Origin: Bradyrhizobium amphicarpaeae | Lineage (GTDB): Bacteria; Pseudomonadota; Alphaproteobacteria; Rhizobiales; Xanthobacteraceae | Assembly (NCBI RefSeq): GCF_002266435.3 | Contig: NZ_CP029426.2 | Span: 682,001-746,000 of the forward strand | Length of the DNA stretch: 64,000 nt | Reading direction: 5' to 3' | Shown: positions 8,001 to 17,573 of the stretch, piece by piece | How positions within the stretch are numbered: the stretch's first letter is position 1 | How the letters are laid out: the number at the start of each line of letters is the position of its first letter | The notes under the pieces: model-generated | Told to the model about the DNA's origin: nothing | Database searches by the model: none | Seen by the model: the letters and a program-made list of their open reading frames with translations, nothing else | Position numbers and translations under genes: made by a program

Positions 8001-9393
8001 AATTTCCTCCGATCGCGAGCGTTGCGAGCGGCAGCGTCAGACGCACGGTGGCGCCGCGCTTCCTGTGGTTCTCGGCCGTGACGGTGCCGCCGAGCTTGCG
8101 CACGACGTTGACCACCAGGAACAAGCCGAGACCGCCGCCGGCGCGGCCCTTGCTCGACTGATAAGGCTTTCCGAGCTGCGCCAGCATCTCCGGCGCAAAC
8201 CCCGGGCCACGGTCGCTGATCGACAGGACGAGATTGTCGCCCTCGCGCTCGGCGACGAGCTCGACCCAGTCGCGCGACACCTCATAGGCGTTGTCGAGCA
8301 CGTTGAAGATCACCTGTTTCAGAGCAACATCCGAGACGATCGCGACGTCCGCGCCGAAGGTGTTGACGAAGTAGAGCGTCCGCGCCGAGCGTGCGTCGCG
8401 CCACTCATCGACCAGGGCGGTGACGAACGCCGTCACCGTCGTCGGCGACGAGCCTTCGCCGCGCGCTTCGCCGGCCGAGACCAGGATGCCCGTGACGATC
8501 GACTTGCAGCGTTGCAGCGAGGTCTCCATCTCCGCGAGGTCCTCGGCGAGCTCCTGATCGGCGGCAAGATCCGGCATGCGGCGCCAATCGCTGAGGATCA
8601 CCGAGAGCGAGGCGAGCGGCGTGCCGAGTTCGTGGGCTGCGCCGGAGGCAAGCAGGCCCATGCGCACGATGTGGTCTTGTTCGGCCGCATGCTGGCGGAG
8701 CGCGGCAAGATGCGCGTCGCGCTCGCGCAAATTCCTGTTGATGCGGGTGACGAACACCACCAGCAGCACGGCGTTGAGCACGAAGCCGAGCAGCATGCCG
8801 GCGACCGTGAGCGTGTAAGTTTCGCTCCACGGGTTCGGCGGCAGGTCGAGCGGCCGGTACGCCAGGGTCAGCCACACAAAACTCGCGCAGGTCAGTGCGA
8901 CCAGCGACCAGGTCGAGCGCGCATCGAGCAGCACTGCGCCGAGCGTCACCTGCAGCAGGAACAGCGACGTGAACGGATTGGTGGCGCCGCCGGAGAGGTA
9001 GAGCTGCGCGGTCAGCGCGGCGACGTCGAGCATCAAGGCGACCAGCAGTTCGTTGTTGGTGATCGCGGCGCGGTGGCGCACCCAGACCAGGCTGGAGACG
9101 TTGAGCAGCACCAGCGCGCCGATCACCGCGCCCATCCGCTCCAATGGCAAGGGAATGCCGAGCCCAAAATGCACGCCGCCGATGGTCACGATCTGGCCGA
9201 CCACCGCGGTCCAGCGCAGCTGGATCAGCAGTGCCATGTTCTTGCGGTTGGTCTCGTCGTCGGTCGGAGCGGTGCCGATCAGCTCGCTGCGTGCGTCCGC
9301 CTGCGATTGCAGCGTGACGGCCAGCCCGTCCTGCGCAAGCGTGTGGGAATGCGTCTTCCCGTCGTCAGGTCGGCTCGACGATCGTTCCAGCAT
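7990..9393 (-). CDS. regS: Redox sensor histidine kinase RegS/RegB/ActS
   Basis: 467 residues from ATG 9393. About six membrane segments precede the kinase core. The quinone-binding heptapeptide GGXXNPF of RegB proteins is present as GGATNPF between membrane segments. The H box is AAHELGTPLASLSVI, the N box KQVIFNVLDNAYEVS, and the G boxes are SDRGPGFAPEML and GGGLGLFLVV. A cysteine in LQRCKSIVTG, just after the H box region, may correspond to the family's redox-active Cys (inference). It phosphorylates RegR. The start overlaps the 3' end of the SURF1 gene by 29 bp; the frame is open further upstream, so the exact start is uncertain. Confidence 0.92.
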   Translation of the reverse strand: MLERSSSRPDDGKTHSHTLAQDGLAVTLQSQADARSELIGTAPTDDETNRKNMALLIQLRWTAVVGQIVTIGGVHFGLGIPLPLERMGAVIGALVLLNVSSLVWVRHRAAITNNELLVALMLDVAALTAQLYLSGGATNPFTSLFLLQVTLGAVLLDARSTWSLVALTCASFVWLTLAYRPLDLPPNPWSETYTLTVAGMLLGFVLNAVLLVVFVTRINRNLRERDAHLAALRQHAAEQDHIVRMGLLASGAAHELGTPLASLSVILSDWRRMPDLAADQELAEDLAEMETSLQRCKSIVTGILVSAGEARGEGSSPTTVTAFVTALVDEWRDARSARTLYFVNTFGADVAIVSDVALKQVIFNVLDNAYEVSRDWVELVAEREGDNLVLSISDRGPGFAPEMLAQLGKPYQSSKGRAGGGLGLFLVVNVVRKLGGTVTAENHRKRGATVRLTLPLATLAIGGNFDD

Positions 9394-10213
9394 CTGATCC
9401 CGTCCTGCGGGCGCCGGCATCGGAGCCGCCAGCCTGTTCGTGGACGAAGCGTTTGCGGCGGAACAACCCGCCGCCGAATGTGACGAAGATTCGACCCGCC
9501 AGCATGAAAGCCAGGGCAAACCACGTCAGGGCATAGATCAGGTGGTTATTGGGAAAGCTGACCACGGTCAATCCGCCGATTGGACCGCTGCCGGATTGTG
9601 ATCCGGCATCGGCATCGACGAAGAATGGCGCGACGTCGTGCAGACCCCGGGCCGCGGCGATCGCGGCGACATCGCGCGAATACCAGCGGTTGTGCTGGGG
9701 CACGTTGTTCCGGAGGAAGCCGCCATTCGGCTCCGTGATGCGGAGCAGGCCGGCGATCTCGACCCGGCCGTCCGGATTGCCGTCCCGGCGCGTCGATGCG
9801 TCACGCCGCTCCGATGGCACGAAGCCGCGGTTGATCAGGACCTGCGTGCCGTCATCGCGCTGCAGCGGCGTCAGCACCCAAAAGCCCGGGCCCTCCTCGG
9901 TGACGGCCTGCACCAGCGTCTCGCGGTCATGCAGGAAGCGGCCTTTGAGGCTGACATGCCTGTATTCGTCGCTTGCGGCGCTGACCGCAGGCCATGAAGC
10001 GGGCGAGGGGATCGGCTGGGCCGGGGCATGGACGCGCTGCTCGACGCGGTCGATCAGCGCCAGCTTCCAGGCGCGGCGCTCGATCTGCCAGATGCCGAGC
10101 GCGATGAGAAGAACGAAGGCTGTCAGCGAGAGGACCGTGAGCCACAGGGCGGGACGCGCAGCCTTGCCGCGCGCCCCGCTCGCCATGTCTGTCACGGTCC
10201 CTAATTCGCTCAC
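9365..10213 (-). CDS. SURF1 family oxidase assembly protein
   Basis: 282 residues from a GTG whose bases overlap the cyoD stop codon (GTGA), with ATG 10186 as an alternative (273 residues). The N-terminal membrane helix ends in GIWQIERRAWKLALIDR, the family signature. A periplasmic region includes LINRGFVPSERR, and a second helix (HLIYALTWFALAFMLAGRI) lies near the C-terminus. SURF1 proteins aid haem insertion into subunit I of haem-copper oxidases. Position directly behind cyoABCD suggests it serves this quinol oxidase, as described for the quinol-oxidase-linked Surf1 paralogue of Paracoccus. Its end overlaps regS. Confidence 0.9.
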   Translation of the reverse strand: MSELGTVTDMASGARGKAARPALWLTVLSLTAFVLLIALGIWQIERRAWKLALIDRVEQRVHAPAQPIPSPASWPAVSAASDEYRHVSLKGRFLHDRETLVQAVTEEGPGFWVLTPLQRDDGTQVLINRGFVPSERRDASTRRDGNPDGRVEIAGLLRITEPNGGFLRNNVPQHNRWYSRDVAAIAAARGLHDVAPFFVDADAGSQSGSGPIGGLTVVSFPNNHLIYALTWFALAFMLAGRIFVTFGGGLFRRKRFVHEQAGGSDAGARRTGSDAGTIVEPT

Positions 10214-10590
10214 TTCATTCCGCTCATCTGGTGCATCGGCATCATGTTGCTGTTGAGGTGGTTCATCACCCACAGCGAACCCGACAGCGCGATCACCACC
10301 ATGACGATGGTGAAGATCAGCGCCATCATGCTCCAGCCGTTCTCGGACGTTGTGTTCATGTGCAGGAAGTAGATCATGTGCACGACGATCTGCACGACCG
10401 CGAAGGCCATGATGACCAGCGCGGTGATCTGCTTGCTCGGCAGTGCGCCGCTCATCACCAGCCAGAACGGGATCGCGGTCAGCACGACCGAGAGCACGAA
10501 GCCGAGCATGTAGCCCGAGAACGTACTGTGGGCGTGGCCGCCTTCGTGGTGATGATCGTCCGCGTGGGCGGCGTGGGTATCGGTGTTCAT
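10210..10590 (-). CDS. cyoD: Cytochrome o ubiquinol oxidase subunit IV
   Basis: 126 residues from ATG 10590. A His-rich soluble N-terminus ([17 protein letters not shown]) is followed by three membrane helices including [16 protein letters not shown] and [15 protein letters not shown], as in CyoD. It stabilises the oxidase complex in the inner membrane. ATG overlaps the cyoC stop (ATGA) and its own stop overlaps the SURF1 start, so the operon is tightly coupled. Confidence 0.93.
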   Translation of the reverse strand: MNTDTHAAHADDHHHEGGHAHSTFSGYMLGFVLSVVLTAIPFWLVMSGALPSKQITALVIMAFAVVQIVVHMIYFLHMNTTSENGWSMMALIFTIVMVVIALSGSLWVMNHLNSNMMPMHQMSGMK

Positions 10591-11216
10591 CGCAGAACTC
10601 CCAGGAGGTAGACGAAGGTGAAGACGCCGATCCAGACCACGTCGAGGAAGTGCCAGAACATCGACAGGCACATCAGGCGGCGGCGGTTGGCCTCGATCAG
10701 GCCGAATTTTCCGACCTGCACCATCAGCGTCACCAGCCAGATCAGGCCGCATGACACGTGCAGGCCGTGGGTGCCGACCAGGGTGAAGAAGGCCGAGAGG
10801 AAAGCGCTGCGCTGCGGCGTGGCGCCCTCATGGATCATGTGGGCGAATTCGGAGAGCTCGATGCCGATGAAGGCGAGGCCGAACAGGCCGGTGATCGCCA
10901 GCCAGATTTGCGTCTGCGCGACCTTGTTCTGCTGCATCGTCAGCATGGCAAAGCCGTACGTGATCGACGACAGCAGCAGCATCGACGTGTTCACCGCCAC
11001 CAGGGGCAGCTCGAACAGGTCCTTCGGCGCGGGGCCGGCGGCGTAGTTGCCGCCGAGCACGCCGAATGTGGCGAACAGGATCGCGAAGATGAGGCAGTCG
11101 CTCATCAGATAGATCCAGAAGCCGAGCGAGGTGCTGTAGCCTTCCGGATGCGGATGTTCGTCGGCGAGATAGAAGACCGGCTCGCCGGATTGGGTGGGAT
11201 GGACAGCGACAGTCAT
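10587..11216 (-). CDS. cyoC: Cytochrome o ubiquinol oxidase subunit III
   Basis: 209 residues with five predicted membrane helices. [26 protein letters not shown] and the C-terminal [25 protein letters not shown] are typical for CyoC. It belongs to the haem-copper oxidase subunit III family and does not itself carry redox centres. The ATG follows the cyoB TAA stop with no gap. Confidence 0.95.
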   Translation of the reverse strand: MTVAVHPTQSGEPVFYLADEHPHPEGYSTSLGFWIYLMSDCLIFAILFATFGVLGGNYAAGPAPKDLFELPLVAVNTSMLLLSSITYGFAMLTMQQNKVAQTQIWLAITGLFGLAFIGIELSEFAHMIHEGATPQRSAFLSAFFTLVGTHGLHVSCGLIWLVTLMVQVGKFGLIEANRRRLMCLSMFWHFLDVVWIGVFTFVYLLGVLR

Positions 11217-13214
11217 TTACTTGGCTCCGGCGAGCAGTTTGGTGCGCGCGTCCTCGGCCCGGACGACGTCGTCGGCCGGAATATCGAAGTCGCGGTGATA
11301 GTTGAAGGTGTGACCGATGCCGACGACGAGCAGCCCGGCGAAGCTCAATGCAGCCAACCACCACATGTACCAGATCAGGCCGAAACCCATTGCGGTGGCG
11401 AGGCCGGCAAGGATGATGCCGGTGCCGGTGCTGCTGGGCATGTGGATCGGCTTGAATCCGGTCAGCGGACGCTGGTAGCCGCGCTTCTTCATGTCCCACC
11501 ACGCGTCATTGTCGTGAACGACGGGGGTGAAGGCGAAGTTGTAGTCAGGCGGCGGCGAGGAGGTGGCCCATTCCAGCGTGCGTGCATCCCAGGGATCGCC
11601 GGTGACGTCCTTGAGCTGTTCGCGCTTGAGGAAGGAGACCGCGAACTGCATCAGCATCGAGAGGATGCCGAGGAACACCAGGAACGCGCCGATCCCGGCG
11701 ATGATGAACCATATCTGCAAGCTCGGATCGTCGAACACGCGCAGCCGGCGAGTCACGCCCATCAGGCCGAGCACGTAGAGCGGCATGAAGGCCAGGTAGA
11801 AGCCAGTCACCCAGAACCAGAACGACATCTTGCCCCAGAACGGGTCGAGCTTGAAGCCGAAGGCCTTCGGGAACCAGTAATTGATGCCGGCGAACGCGCC
11901 GAACACCACGCCGCCGATGATCACGTTGTGGAAGTGCGCGATCAGGAACAGGCTGTTGTGCAGCACGAAGTCGGCCGGCGGCACCGCGAGCAGCACGCCG
12001 GTCATGCCGCCGATTACGAAGGTCAGCATGAACGCGATCGTCCACAGCATCGGCAGCTCGTAGCGGATACGGCCCCGATACATCGTGAACAGCCAGTTGA
12101 ACATCTTCGCGCCCGTGGGGATCGAGATGATCATCGTGGTAATGCCGAAAAACGAGTTGACGCTGGCGCCCGAGCCCATCGTGAAGAAGTGGTGCAACCA
12201 GACCAGGTACGACAGGATGGTGATGACCACCGTGGCGTAGACCATCGAGGTGTAGCCGAACAGCCGCTTGCCGGAGAAGGTCGAGGTCACCTCGGAGAAG
12301 ATTCCGAACGCCGGGAGAACCAGGATGTAGACCTCGGGATGGCCCCAGATCCAGATCAGGTTCACGTACATCATCGGGCTGCCGCCGAAATCGTTCGTGA
12401 AGAAGTTGGTGCCGACGTAGCGGTCGAGCGTGAGCAGCGCGAGCACGACGGTCAGGACCGGGAAGGAGGCGACGATCAGGACGTTGGTGCAGAGCGAGGT
12501 CCAGGTGAACACCGGCATCTTCATCATGGTCATGCCGGGGCAGCGCAGCTTGACGATGGTGCAGATCAGGTTGATGCCGGACAGCGTCGTTCCGACGCCG
12601 GCGACCTGCAAACCCCATATGTAATAGTCGACGCCGACGTCGGGACTGTAGCCGATGTTGGACAGCGGCGGATAAGCCAGCCAGCCGGTGCGGGCGAATT
12701 CGCCGATGAACAGCGAGGCCATCACCAGCACCGCGCCGCCGACCGTCATCCAGAAGCTGAAATTGTTCAGGAACGGGAACGACACGTCGCGCGCGCCGAT
12801 CTGGAGCGGCACCACGTAGTTCATCAAGCCGGTCACCAGCGGCATCGCCACGAAGAAGATCATGATCACGCCGTGGGCGGTGAAGACCTGGTCGTAGTGA
12901 TGGGAGGGGAGGAAGCCCTCGGAGCCGCCGAACGCCATCGCCTGTTGCGCACGCATCATGAGGGCGTCGGCGAAGCCGCGCAGCAGCATCACGATGCCGA
13001 GGATCATGTACATGACGCCGATGCGCTTGTGGTCCACGCTGGTGAACCATTCGCGCCAGAGATAACCCCAAAGGCGGAAGTAAGTGAGGCCGCCCAGCAG
13101 CGCGGCACCGCCGAGCGCAACCACCACGAAAGTGCCGACGAGGATCGGCTCGTGCAGCGGCAGCGAATCGATGCTGAGACGGCCGAAGATGAGCTTGAGA
13201 AGATCAGGAGACAT
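11217..13214 (-). CDS. cyoB: Cytochrome o ubiquinol oxidase subunit I
   Basis: 665 residues, the usual CyoB length. CuB and haem ligands can be read: [15 protein letters not shown] (His-Tyr crosslink site), [13 protein letters not shown] with the His-His pair, and LIAHFHNVI with the haem ligands. The quinone-site residues known from E. coli (Arg71, Asp75, His98, Gln101) match [10 protein letters not shown] and HHYDQ. It catalyses four-electron reduction of O2 by ubiquinol with proton pumping. No cyoE (haem O synthase) gene follows in this operon. Confidence 0.97.
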   Translation of the reverse strand: MSPDLLKLIFGRLSIDSLPLHEPILVGTFVVVALGGAALLGGLTYFRLWGYLWREWFTSVDHKRIGVMYMILGIVMLLRGFADALMMRAQQAMAFGGSEGFLPSHHYDQVFTAHGVIMIFFVAMPLVTGLMNYVVPLQIGARDVSFPFLNNFSFWMTVGGAVLVMASLFIGEFARTGWLAYPPLSNIGYSPDVGVDYYIWGLQVAGVGTTLSGINLICTIVKLRCPGMTMMKMPVFTWTSLCTNVLIVASFPVLTVVLALLTLDRYVGTNFFTNDFGGSPMMYVNLIWIWGHPEVYILVLPAFGIFSEVTSTFSGKRLFGYTSMVYATVVITILSYLVWLHHFFTMGSGASVNSFFGITTMIISIPTGAKMFNWLFTMYRGRIRYELPMLWTIAFMLTFVIGGMTGVLLAVPPADFVLHNSLFLIAHFHNVIIGGVVFGAFAGINYWFPKAFGFKLDPFWGKMSFWFWVTGFYLAFMPLYVLGLMGVTRRLRVFDDPSLQIWFIIAGIGAFLVFLGILSMLMQFAVSFLKREQLKDVTGDPWDARTLEWATSSPPPDYNFAFTPVVHDNDAWWDMKKRGYQRPLTGFKPIHMPSSTGTGIILAGLATAMGFGLIWYMWWLAALSFAGLLVVGIGHTFNYHRDFDIPADDVVRAEDARTKLLAGAK

Positions 13215-13239
13215 GCGGGATCTCTTTAGGAGTCTGACT

Positions 13240-14400
13240 TCAGGAATCGGACTTGGGACGCAGTCCGAGGAAGAAGGACGAGGACTTGAGCGGTGTGAAG
13301 CCCGGCCGCTTCAGGCCGGCGCCGAGCAGCGGCGCCAAATCGAGGGGAGCCGTGATCGACGCCGTGGTCCTGCCTTGCGGCGCATCGGGCGTGCAGGTGC
13401 CGGCGACGAAGCTCGGCTCCGGCCCCAGCGCCGTGCCGCGACGGGCGTATTTGTCGTAGGCCAGCGGCAGCGTGTTGTTCAGGCCCTCAAGGCCGTTGCC
13501 GCCCTTGGCGTCGATCGCCATCATCTCGCTCTGGCACATCTTGCCGGTCTCGACGCACATGTTGAGGATCAGGCGGTAGAGATCGGCATCGACGGTGCCC
13601 CAGCGTCGCACCGGCTCGTTCTGGCTCGGCTTTTCGAGCTGGAGATATTCGGCGCGGCCGAGCGAGCCGCCCGCCGACTTGGCGCTGGCGACCCAGGCGT
13701 CGAAACCCTTGTCGTCGAGGCCCTGGAAGTTGAAGTGCATGCCGGAGAAGCCGGCACCGCTGTAGTTGGCCGAGAAGCCCTTGTAGCTGCCGGCGTGGTT
13801 CACCACCGCGTGGAGCTTGGTCTCCATGCCCGGCATCGCGTAGATCTGGCCGGCGAGCGCTGGGATGTAGAACGAGTTCATCACCGAGGACGCGGTGATG
13901 CGGAAGTTGATCGGACGATCGACCGGAGCTGCGAGCTCGTTGACGGTGGCGATGCCGTAGTCCGGATAGATGAAGAGCCATTTCCAGTCGAGCGCGACGA
14001 CGTCGACCTCGAGCGGAGCCTTGGACTGGTCCACGGCGCGGTCGGCATGGATGCGGCCAAGCGTGCGGTAGGGGTCGAGCAGATGCGTGCCCATCCAGGT
14101 CAGCGCGCCCAGACAGACGATGATCAGCAGGGGGGCCGACCAGATCACCAGTTCGAGCGCGGTCGAGTGATCCCATTCAGGCTCGTAGCGAGCGGCCGTG
14201 TTGGACTGGCGATAGCGCCAGGCGAACAGCACCGTCAGCGCCATCACGGGGACGACGATCAGCAGCATCAGGACGGTGGAGATAATGACGAGGTCGCGCT
14301 GTTGGGCTGCGATATCGCCGGCTGGCGCCAGCACGACATAGTCGCAGCCGCTGAGCGCAGCAGCCAGAGGTAGTAGCGCCAGGATCTTGAGACGAGACAC
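13240..14400 (-). CDS. cyoA: Cytochrome o ubiquinol oxidase subunit II
   Basis: 386 residues from a GTG start with AAAGG upstream. The signal peptide ends in the lipobox LSGC, so the mature protein is a lipoprotein. Two membrane helices (about residues 38-62 and 85-105) are followed by the cupredoxin-like domain ([40 protein letters not shown]). The CuA-binding cysteine motif of cytochrome c oxidases is missing, as expected for a quinol oxidase. The C-terminus is about 70 residues longer than the E. coli protein. First gene of the cyo operon. Confidence 0.96.
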   Translation of the reverse strand: MSRLKILALLPLAAALSGCDYVVLAPAGDIAAQQRDLVIISTVLMLLIVVPVMALTVLFAWRYRQSNTAARYEPEWDHSTALELVIWSAPLLIIVCLGALTWMGTHLLDPYRTLGRIHADRAVDQSKAPLEVDVVALDWKWLFIYPDYGIATVNELAAPVDRPINFRITASSVMNSFYIPALAGQIYAMPGMETKLHAVVNHAGSYKGFSANYSGAGFSGMHFNFQGLDDKGFDAWVASAKSAGGSLGRAEYLQLEKPSQNEPVRRWGTVDADLYRLILNMCVETGKMCQSEMMAIDAKGGNGLEGLNNTLPLAYDKYARRGTALGPEPSFVAGTCTPDAPQGRTTASITAPLDLAPLLGAGLKRPGFTPLKSSSFFLGLRPKSDS

Positions 14401-14466
14401 GGGCCGAGCCTTTGAGAATGAGTTTCTTTTGCGGGGCCAACGGGTAGCTGCGGCGCAGCAATCCGG

Positions 14467-14489
14467 ACATTGGACAATTTGTCCAATGT
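14467..14489. promoter_or_regulatory. Perfect 23-bp palindrome between cyoA and MFS gene
   Basis: Arms ACATTGGACAA and TTGTCCAATGT flank a central T at 14478. It sits 67 bp from the cyoA start and 93 bp from the MFS start, so a dimeric regulator bound here could act on both divergent units. The regulator is not identifiable from sequence. Confidence 0.7.
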
Positions 14490-14581
14490 TGCAGTGCGGA
14501 ATGTTGGGTCAGACAAAGCCGGATTGCCTGGCGCCCCGCCGGGCGGTCGGCTTTGGTTTTCAGGACGTTAAGGGCGCACGC

Positions 14582-15910
14582 ATGGCGACGGCACAGACCC
14601 CCGCAATGGCAGACCTCCACTCGGGCGAGCACGGCCACGACCAGGCCAGTCCCGGCGAGATCGCCATCGGCGTCATCATCGGCCGTACCTCGGAATTCTT
14701 CGACTTCTTCGTCTTCGCGATCGCCTCGGTGATCGTGTTCCCGCGTCTGGTGTTCCCGTTCGCGAGCGAGCTGACCGGCACCTTTTATTCTTTCATGGTG
14801 TTCGCACTGGCCTTCATGGCCCGGCCGATCGGCACCGTCATTTTCATGACGGTCGACCGTGCCTACGGCAAGACCGCCAAGCTGATCTCCGCGCTGTTCC
14901 TGCTCGGCACCGCCACGGTCGCGCTGGCGTTCCTGCCCGGCTATCACGAGATCGGCGCCGCCGCGATCTGGCTGCTGGCGCTGGCGCGCATCGCGCAGGG
15001 TCTGGCCTGGGGCGGCGCCTGGGACGGCATGGCTTCGCTGCTGGCGCTGAACGCGCCGCCTTCCAAGCGCGGCTGGTACGCGATGGTGCCGCAGCTCGGC
15101 GCTCCGCTCGGGTTGATCGTGGCGAGCGCGCTGTTCGCCTATTTCGCCGGCAACCTCTCGGCCGACGATTTCTTCGACTGGGGCTGGCGCTATCCGTTCT
15201 TCGTCGCGTTCGCCATCAACGTGGTGGCGCTGTTCGCCCGCCTGCGCATGGTGACGACGGAGGAATACGCCTCGCTGTTCGAGACCCGCGAATTGCAGCC
15301 GGCGCGCATTTCCGAGACCGTCGCACGCGAAGGCCAGAACATCATGCTGGGCGCGTTCGCGCCGCTGGCGAGCTTTGCGCTGTTCCACATGGTCACGGTG
15401 TTTCCGCTGTCGTGGGTGTTCCTGTTCACCCGCGAAAGCCCGGTGCGCTTTTTGATCATCGAGATCGTCGCTGCCGTGTTCGGCGTCGGCGCGATCGTGG
15501 CGTCCGGCATCATCGCCGACCGCGTGGGGCGCAAATCGCTGCTGATGGGGTCAGCGATCGCGATCGCGATCTACAGCGGCTTTGCCCCGCAGCTGCTCGA
15601 CGCCGGCGCGTTCGGCGAGACCATCTACATGGTGATCGGCTTCATCCTGCTCGGCCTGTCGTTCGGCCAGTCCTCGGGCGCGATCGCCTCGAACTTCAAG
15701 CAGACCTATCGCTACACGGCGTCGGCACTGACCTCGGACATGGCCTGGCTGTTCGGCGCCGGCTTCGCGCCGCTGGTGGCGCTGCTGCTCGCCACCAATC
15801 TCGGCGTCATCGCCTCGGGTGCGTATCTGTTGTCCGGTGCGTTCTGGACCTTGCTCGCGCTCTGGCTCAGCGGCCAGCGCGAGGCCGGCGATATGGACGC
15901 GGGGCGCTGA
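14582..15910 (+). CDS. MFS transporter, metabolite:H+ symporter-like
   Basis: 442 residues from ATG 14582 (TAAGGG at 14569 upstream). About 12 membrane segments. The N-terminal region GRTSEFFDFFVFAIASVIVFPRL matches the MHS family pattern (GNxxEWYDF-like), and the second half carries ADRVGRKSLLMG, the loop 8-9 MFS motif. FMARPIGTVIFM and the WGGAWDG region also fit. The substrate is unknown; relatives move organic acids or osmolytes. It is divergent from cyoA and shares its intergenic region, which may mean joint control. The frame is open upstream, but that part overlaps the regulatory region. Confidence 0.85.
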   Translation: MATAQTPAMADLHSGEHGHDQASPGEIAIGVIIGRTSEFFDFFVFAIASVIVFPRLVFPFASELTGTFYSFMVFALAFMARPIGTVIFMTVDRAYGKTAKLISALFLLGTATVALAFLPGYHEIGAAAIWLLALARIAQGLAWGGAWDGMASLLALNAPPSKRGWYAMVPQLGAPLGLIVASALFAYFAGNLSADDFFDWGWRYPFFVAFAINVVALFARLRMVTTEEYASLFETRELQPARISETVAREGQNIMLGAFAPLASFALFHMVTVFPLSWVFLFTRESPVRFLIIEIVAAVFGVGAIVASGIIADRVGRKSLLMGSAIAIAIYSGFAPQLLDAGAFGETIYMVIGFILLGLSFGQSSGAIASNFKQTYRYTASALTSDMAWLFGAGFAPLVALLLATNLGVIASGAYLLSGAFWTLLALWLSGQREAGDMDAGR

Positions 15911-15941
15911 GGCCCAAGCGGTCGCCGCATCACAGGTGTCA

Positions 15942-16032
15942 TAGGGTGGGCAAAGGCACGTAAGCGCCGTGCCCACCGTTCTTCTCCACATGAGAGAAAG
16001 ACGTGGGCACGCTTGCGCTTTGCCCACCCTAC
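15942..16032. repeat. Palindromic repeat, family 2 copy (GTGGGCAAAG type)
   Basis: It begins TAGGGTGGGCAAAG and ends CTTTGCCCACCCTA, with inner GTGCCCACC and GTGGGCAC. It is located between two convergent genes, as are all four copies in the window (21565, 28328, 50993). Confidence 0.85.
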
Positions 16033-16048
16033 CGCACGAACCCCCTGG

Positions 16049-17548
16049 TCAATCCGCCACGATCTTCACGCGATCGCGCACCTTCACCTGCGCGGTGCGA
16101 TCGAGGCCGTTCAGCACGCGAAAGCGCTCGGCGGGATGATCGACGCCGGCCATGCGGTGGGACAGAGATTCCACGGTGTCGCCGGGCTGCACGGTGATGA
16201 CCTTGATGCGCAGCGGACGCGCGGCCTGGATCTCGTCCAGCGTCAGGCGGCGGAATGAATTGACGGTCTCGCGCGCGTTGCGCTCGCTCTCGGTCGATTT
16301 CTGCCGGGTTGCGAAGATGAAGCGGTAGACGTCGCTGCCGAAGCGCAGCGCGTAGACCTTGAACTGCCACTGGTCGCCCTTGGCGGTGGCGGACGCGGCC
16401 GGAAAGCCGTTGATGGTGATGTCTTCGGTGGACGCCTTCTCGACGCCCTCCATCCAGCCGGAATTGAGGTAGTCGCCGAGCGACTGCTCGGCCGGGACGC
16501 GCACCACGTCGAAACGCATCGCCTGTGCGCCGCCCTCGCGCACGCCGATTACGGCCTGGGCGGTGTTGTCGAGTGTGAAATTGTCCGGCGCCTGGAATGT
16601 GAAGCCGAGCTTCGGATGCAGGAAGCGGCGGCCGCGGACGAAACCTTCGCTGGGGTCTTCGCCGTAGACGAGGTTGTCGATCGCCGCGAGATAGGTCTCG
16701 CGGTCGCGCTCGGCGCCTTCGGGCGCAGTATATTGCCGCGCGATGGTCTGCGCGTTCTGCACGCGCTCGGGCGTTGCCGGATGCGACGAGGTGAAATCCT
16801 GCGCGCGCGGATCGAGCGAGCTCTTGCCCGCTTTCAGCTCGGCATTGCGCTCCATCGCCGAGAGGAAGCGCGCAGCACCGTAGGGGTCGAAATGCGCCTT
16901 GGCGGAAATGCCGACGCCGATGCCGTCGGCCTCGAACTCCTGCTTGCGCGAAAAACTCGCCATGGTGAGCTTGGTCTTGGCCAGCGCCAGCGCGGTGAGG
17001 TCCGGATCGTTGCTCATGTCGGTGACGACGCGGGTGACGATCGCGGCCTGGCGCGCCTGGTCCTCGCGCATCGCGGCGTGCTTGGACAGCACATGTGCCA
17101 TCTCGTGGCTGAGGACGGAGGACAATTCAGAGGTGTCGCTCGCGAGCGCAAGCAGGCCGCGGGTGACATAGAGCTGGCCGTTCGGCAGCGCGAAGGCGTT
17201 CACCGCGCCAGAATTGAGGATCGTGACCCTGTAGCCCTGGTCGGGGCGATCCGAGGCGGCAACCAGCCGGTCGACGGTCTTGCTGACGAGCGATTCGAGC
17301 CTGGGATCGTCGTAAGTGCCGCCATAGCTCGCCAGGATCCGCTCGTGCTCCTTCTCGGTGGCAGGGGTTTGGGCTACGGCCGGCTTCGGCTTCGGCATCG
17401 CGACGGTGGCCGGGACGGCGGCGGTCTGGAACCGGCCCATGTCGCCGCAGCCCGCCAGCGCCGTGCCCAGCACGAGGCATAGCACGGCCGGCGCCGCCCG
17501 CAGGCGGCGGCGTTCGTTCCGTACGTGCCGTTCTAGCACCCCATTCAC
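16049..17548 (-). CDS. M48 family metallopeptidase lipoprotein with LysM-like C-terminus
   Basis: 499 residues. The signal peptide ends in lipobox LAGC (lipid-attachment Cys34). The zinc site is HEMAH (148-152), with the downstream EFEAD giving the third ligand, as in BepA/YfgC and Oma1-type M48 peptidases. A region of about 150 residues follows, then a C-terminal LysM-like segment (ITVQPGDTVESLSHRM...RFRVLNGL) that could bind peptidoglycan. The likely role is outer-membrane protein quality control in the periplasm (inference from family). No operon partner. Confidence 0.9.
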   Translation of the reverse strand: MNGVLERHVRNERRRLRAAPAVLCLVLGTALAGCGDMGRFQTAAVPATVAMPKPKPAVAQTPATEKEHERILASYGGTYDDPRLESLVSKTVDRLVAASDRPDQGYRVTILNSGAVNAFALPNGQLYVTRGLLALASDTSELSSVLSHEMAHVLSKHAAMREDQARQAAIVTRVVTDMSNDPDLTALALAKTKLTMASFSRKQEFEADGIGVGISAKAHFDPYGAARFLSAMERNAELKAGKSSLDPRAQDFTSSHPATPERVQNAQTIARQYTAPEGAERDRETYLAAIDNLVYGEDPSEGFVRGRRFLHPKLGFTFQAPDNFTLDNTAQAVIGVREGGAQAMRFDVVRVPAEQSLGDYLNSGWMEGVEKASTEDITINGFPAASATAKGDQWQFKVYALRFGSDVYRFIFATRQKSTESERNARETVNSFRRLTLDEIQAARPLRIKVITVQPGDTVESLSHRMAGVDHPAERFRVLNGLDRTAQVKVRDRVKIVAD

Positions 17549-17573
17549 GTCGCTTAACCCGTGCCTGGCCCTC

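Noticed and set aside
7945..9483. 512-residue open frame antisense to regS
   Set aside because: Same shadow effect; the minus strand encodes an intact histidine kinase with all boxes.
10758..13229. 823-residue open frame antisense to cyoB and cyoC
   Set aside because: Rich in His, Asp, Glu, Arg and Gln with no domain; it mirrors the codon bias of the GC-rich genes on the other strand, which clearly encode cyoBC.
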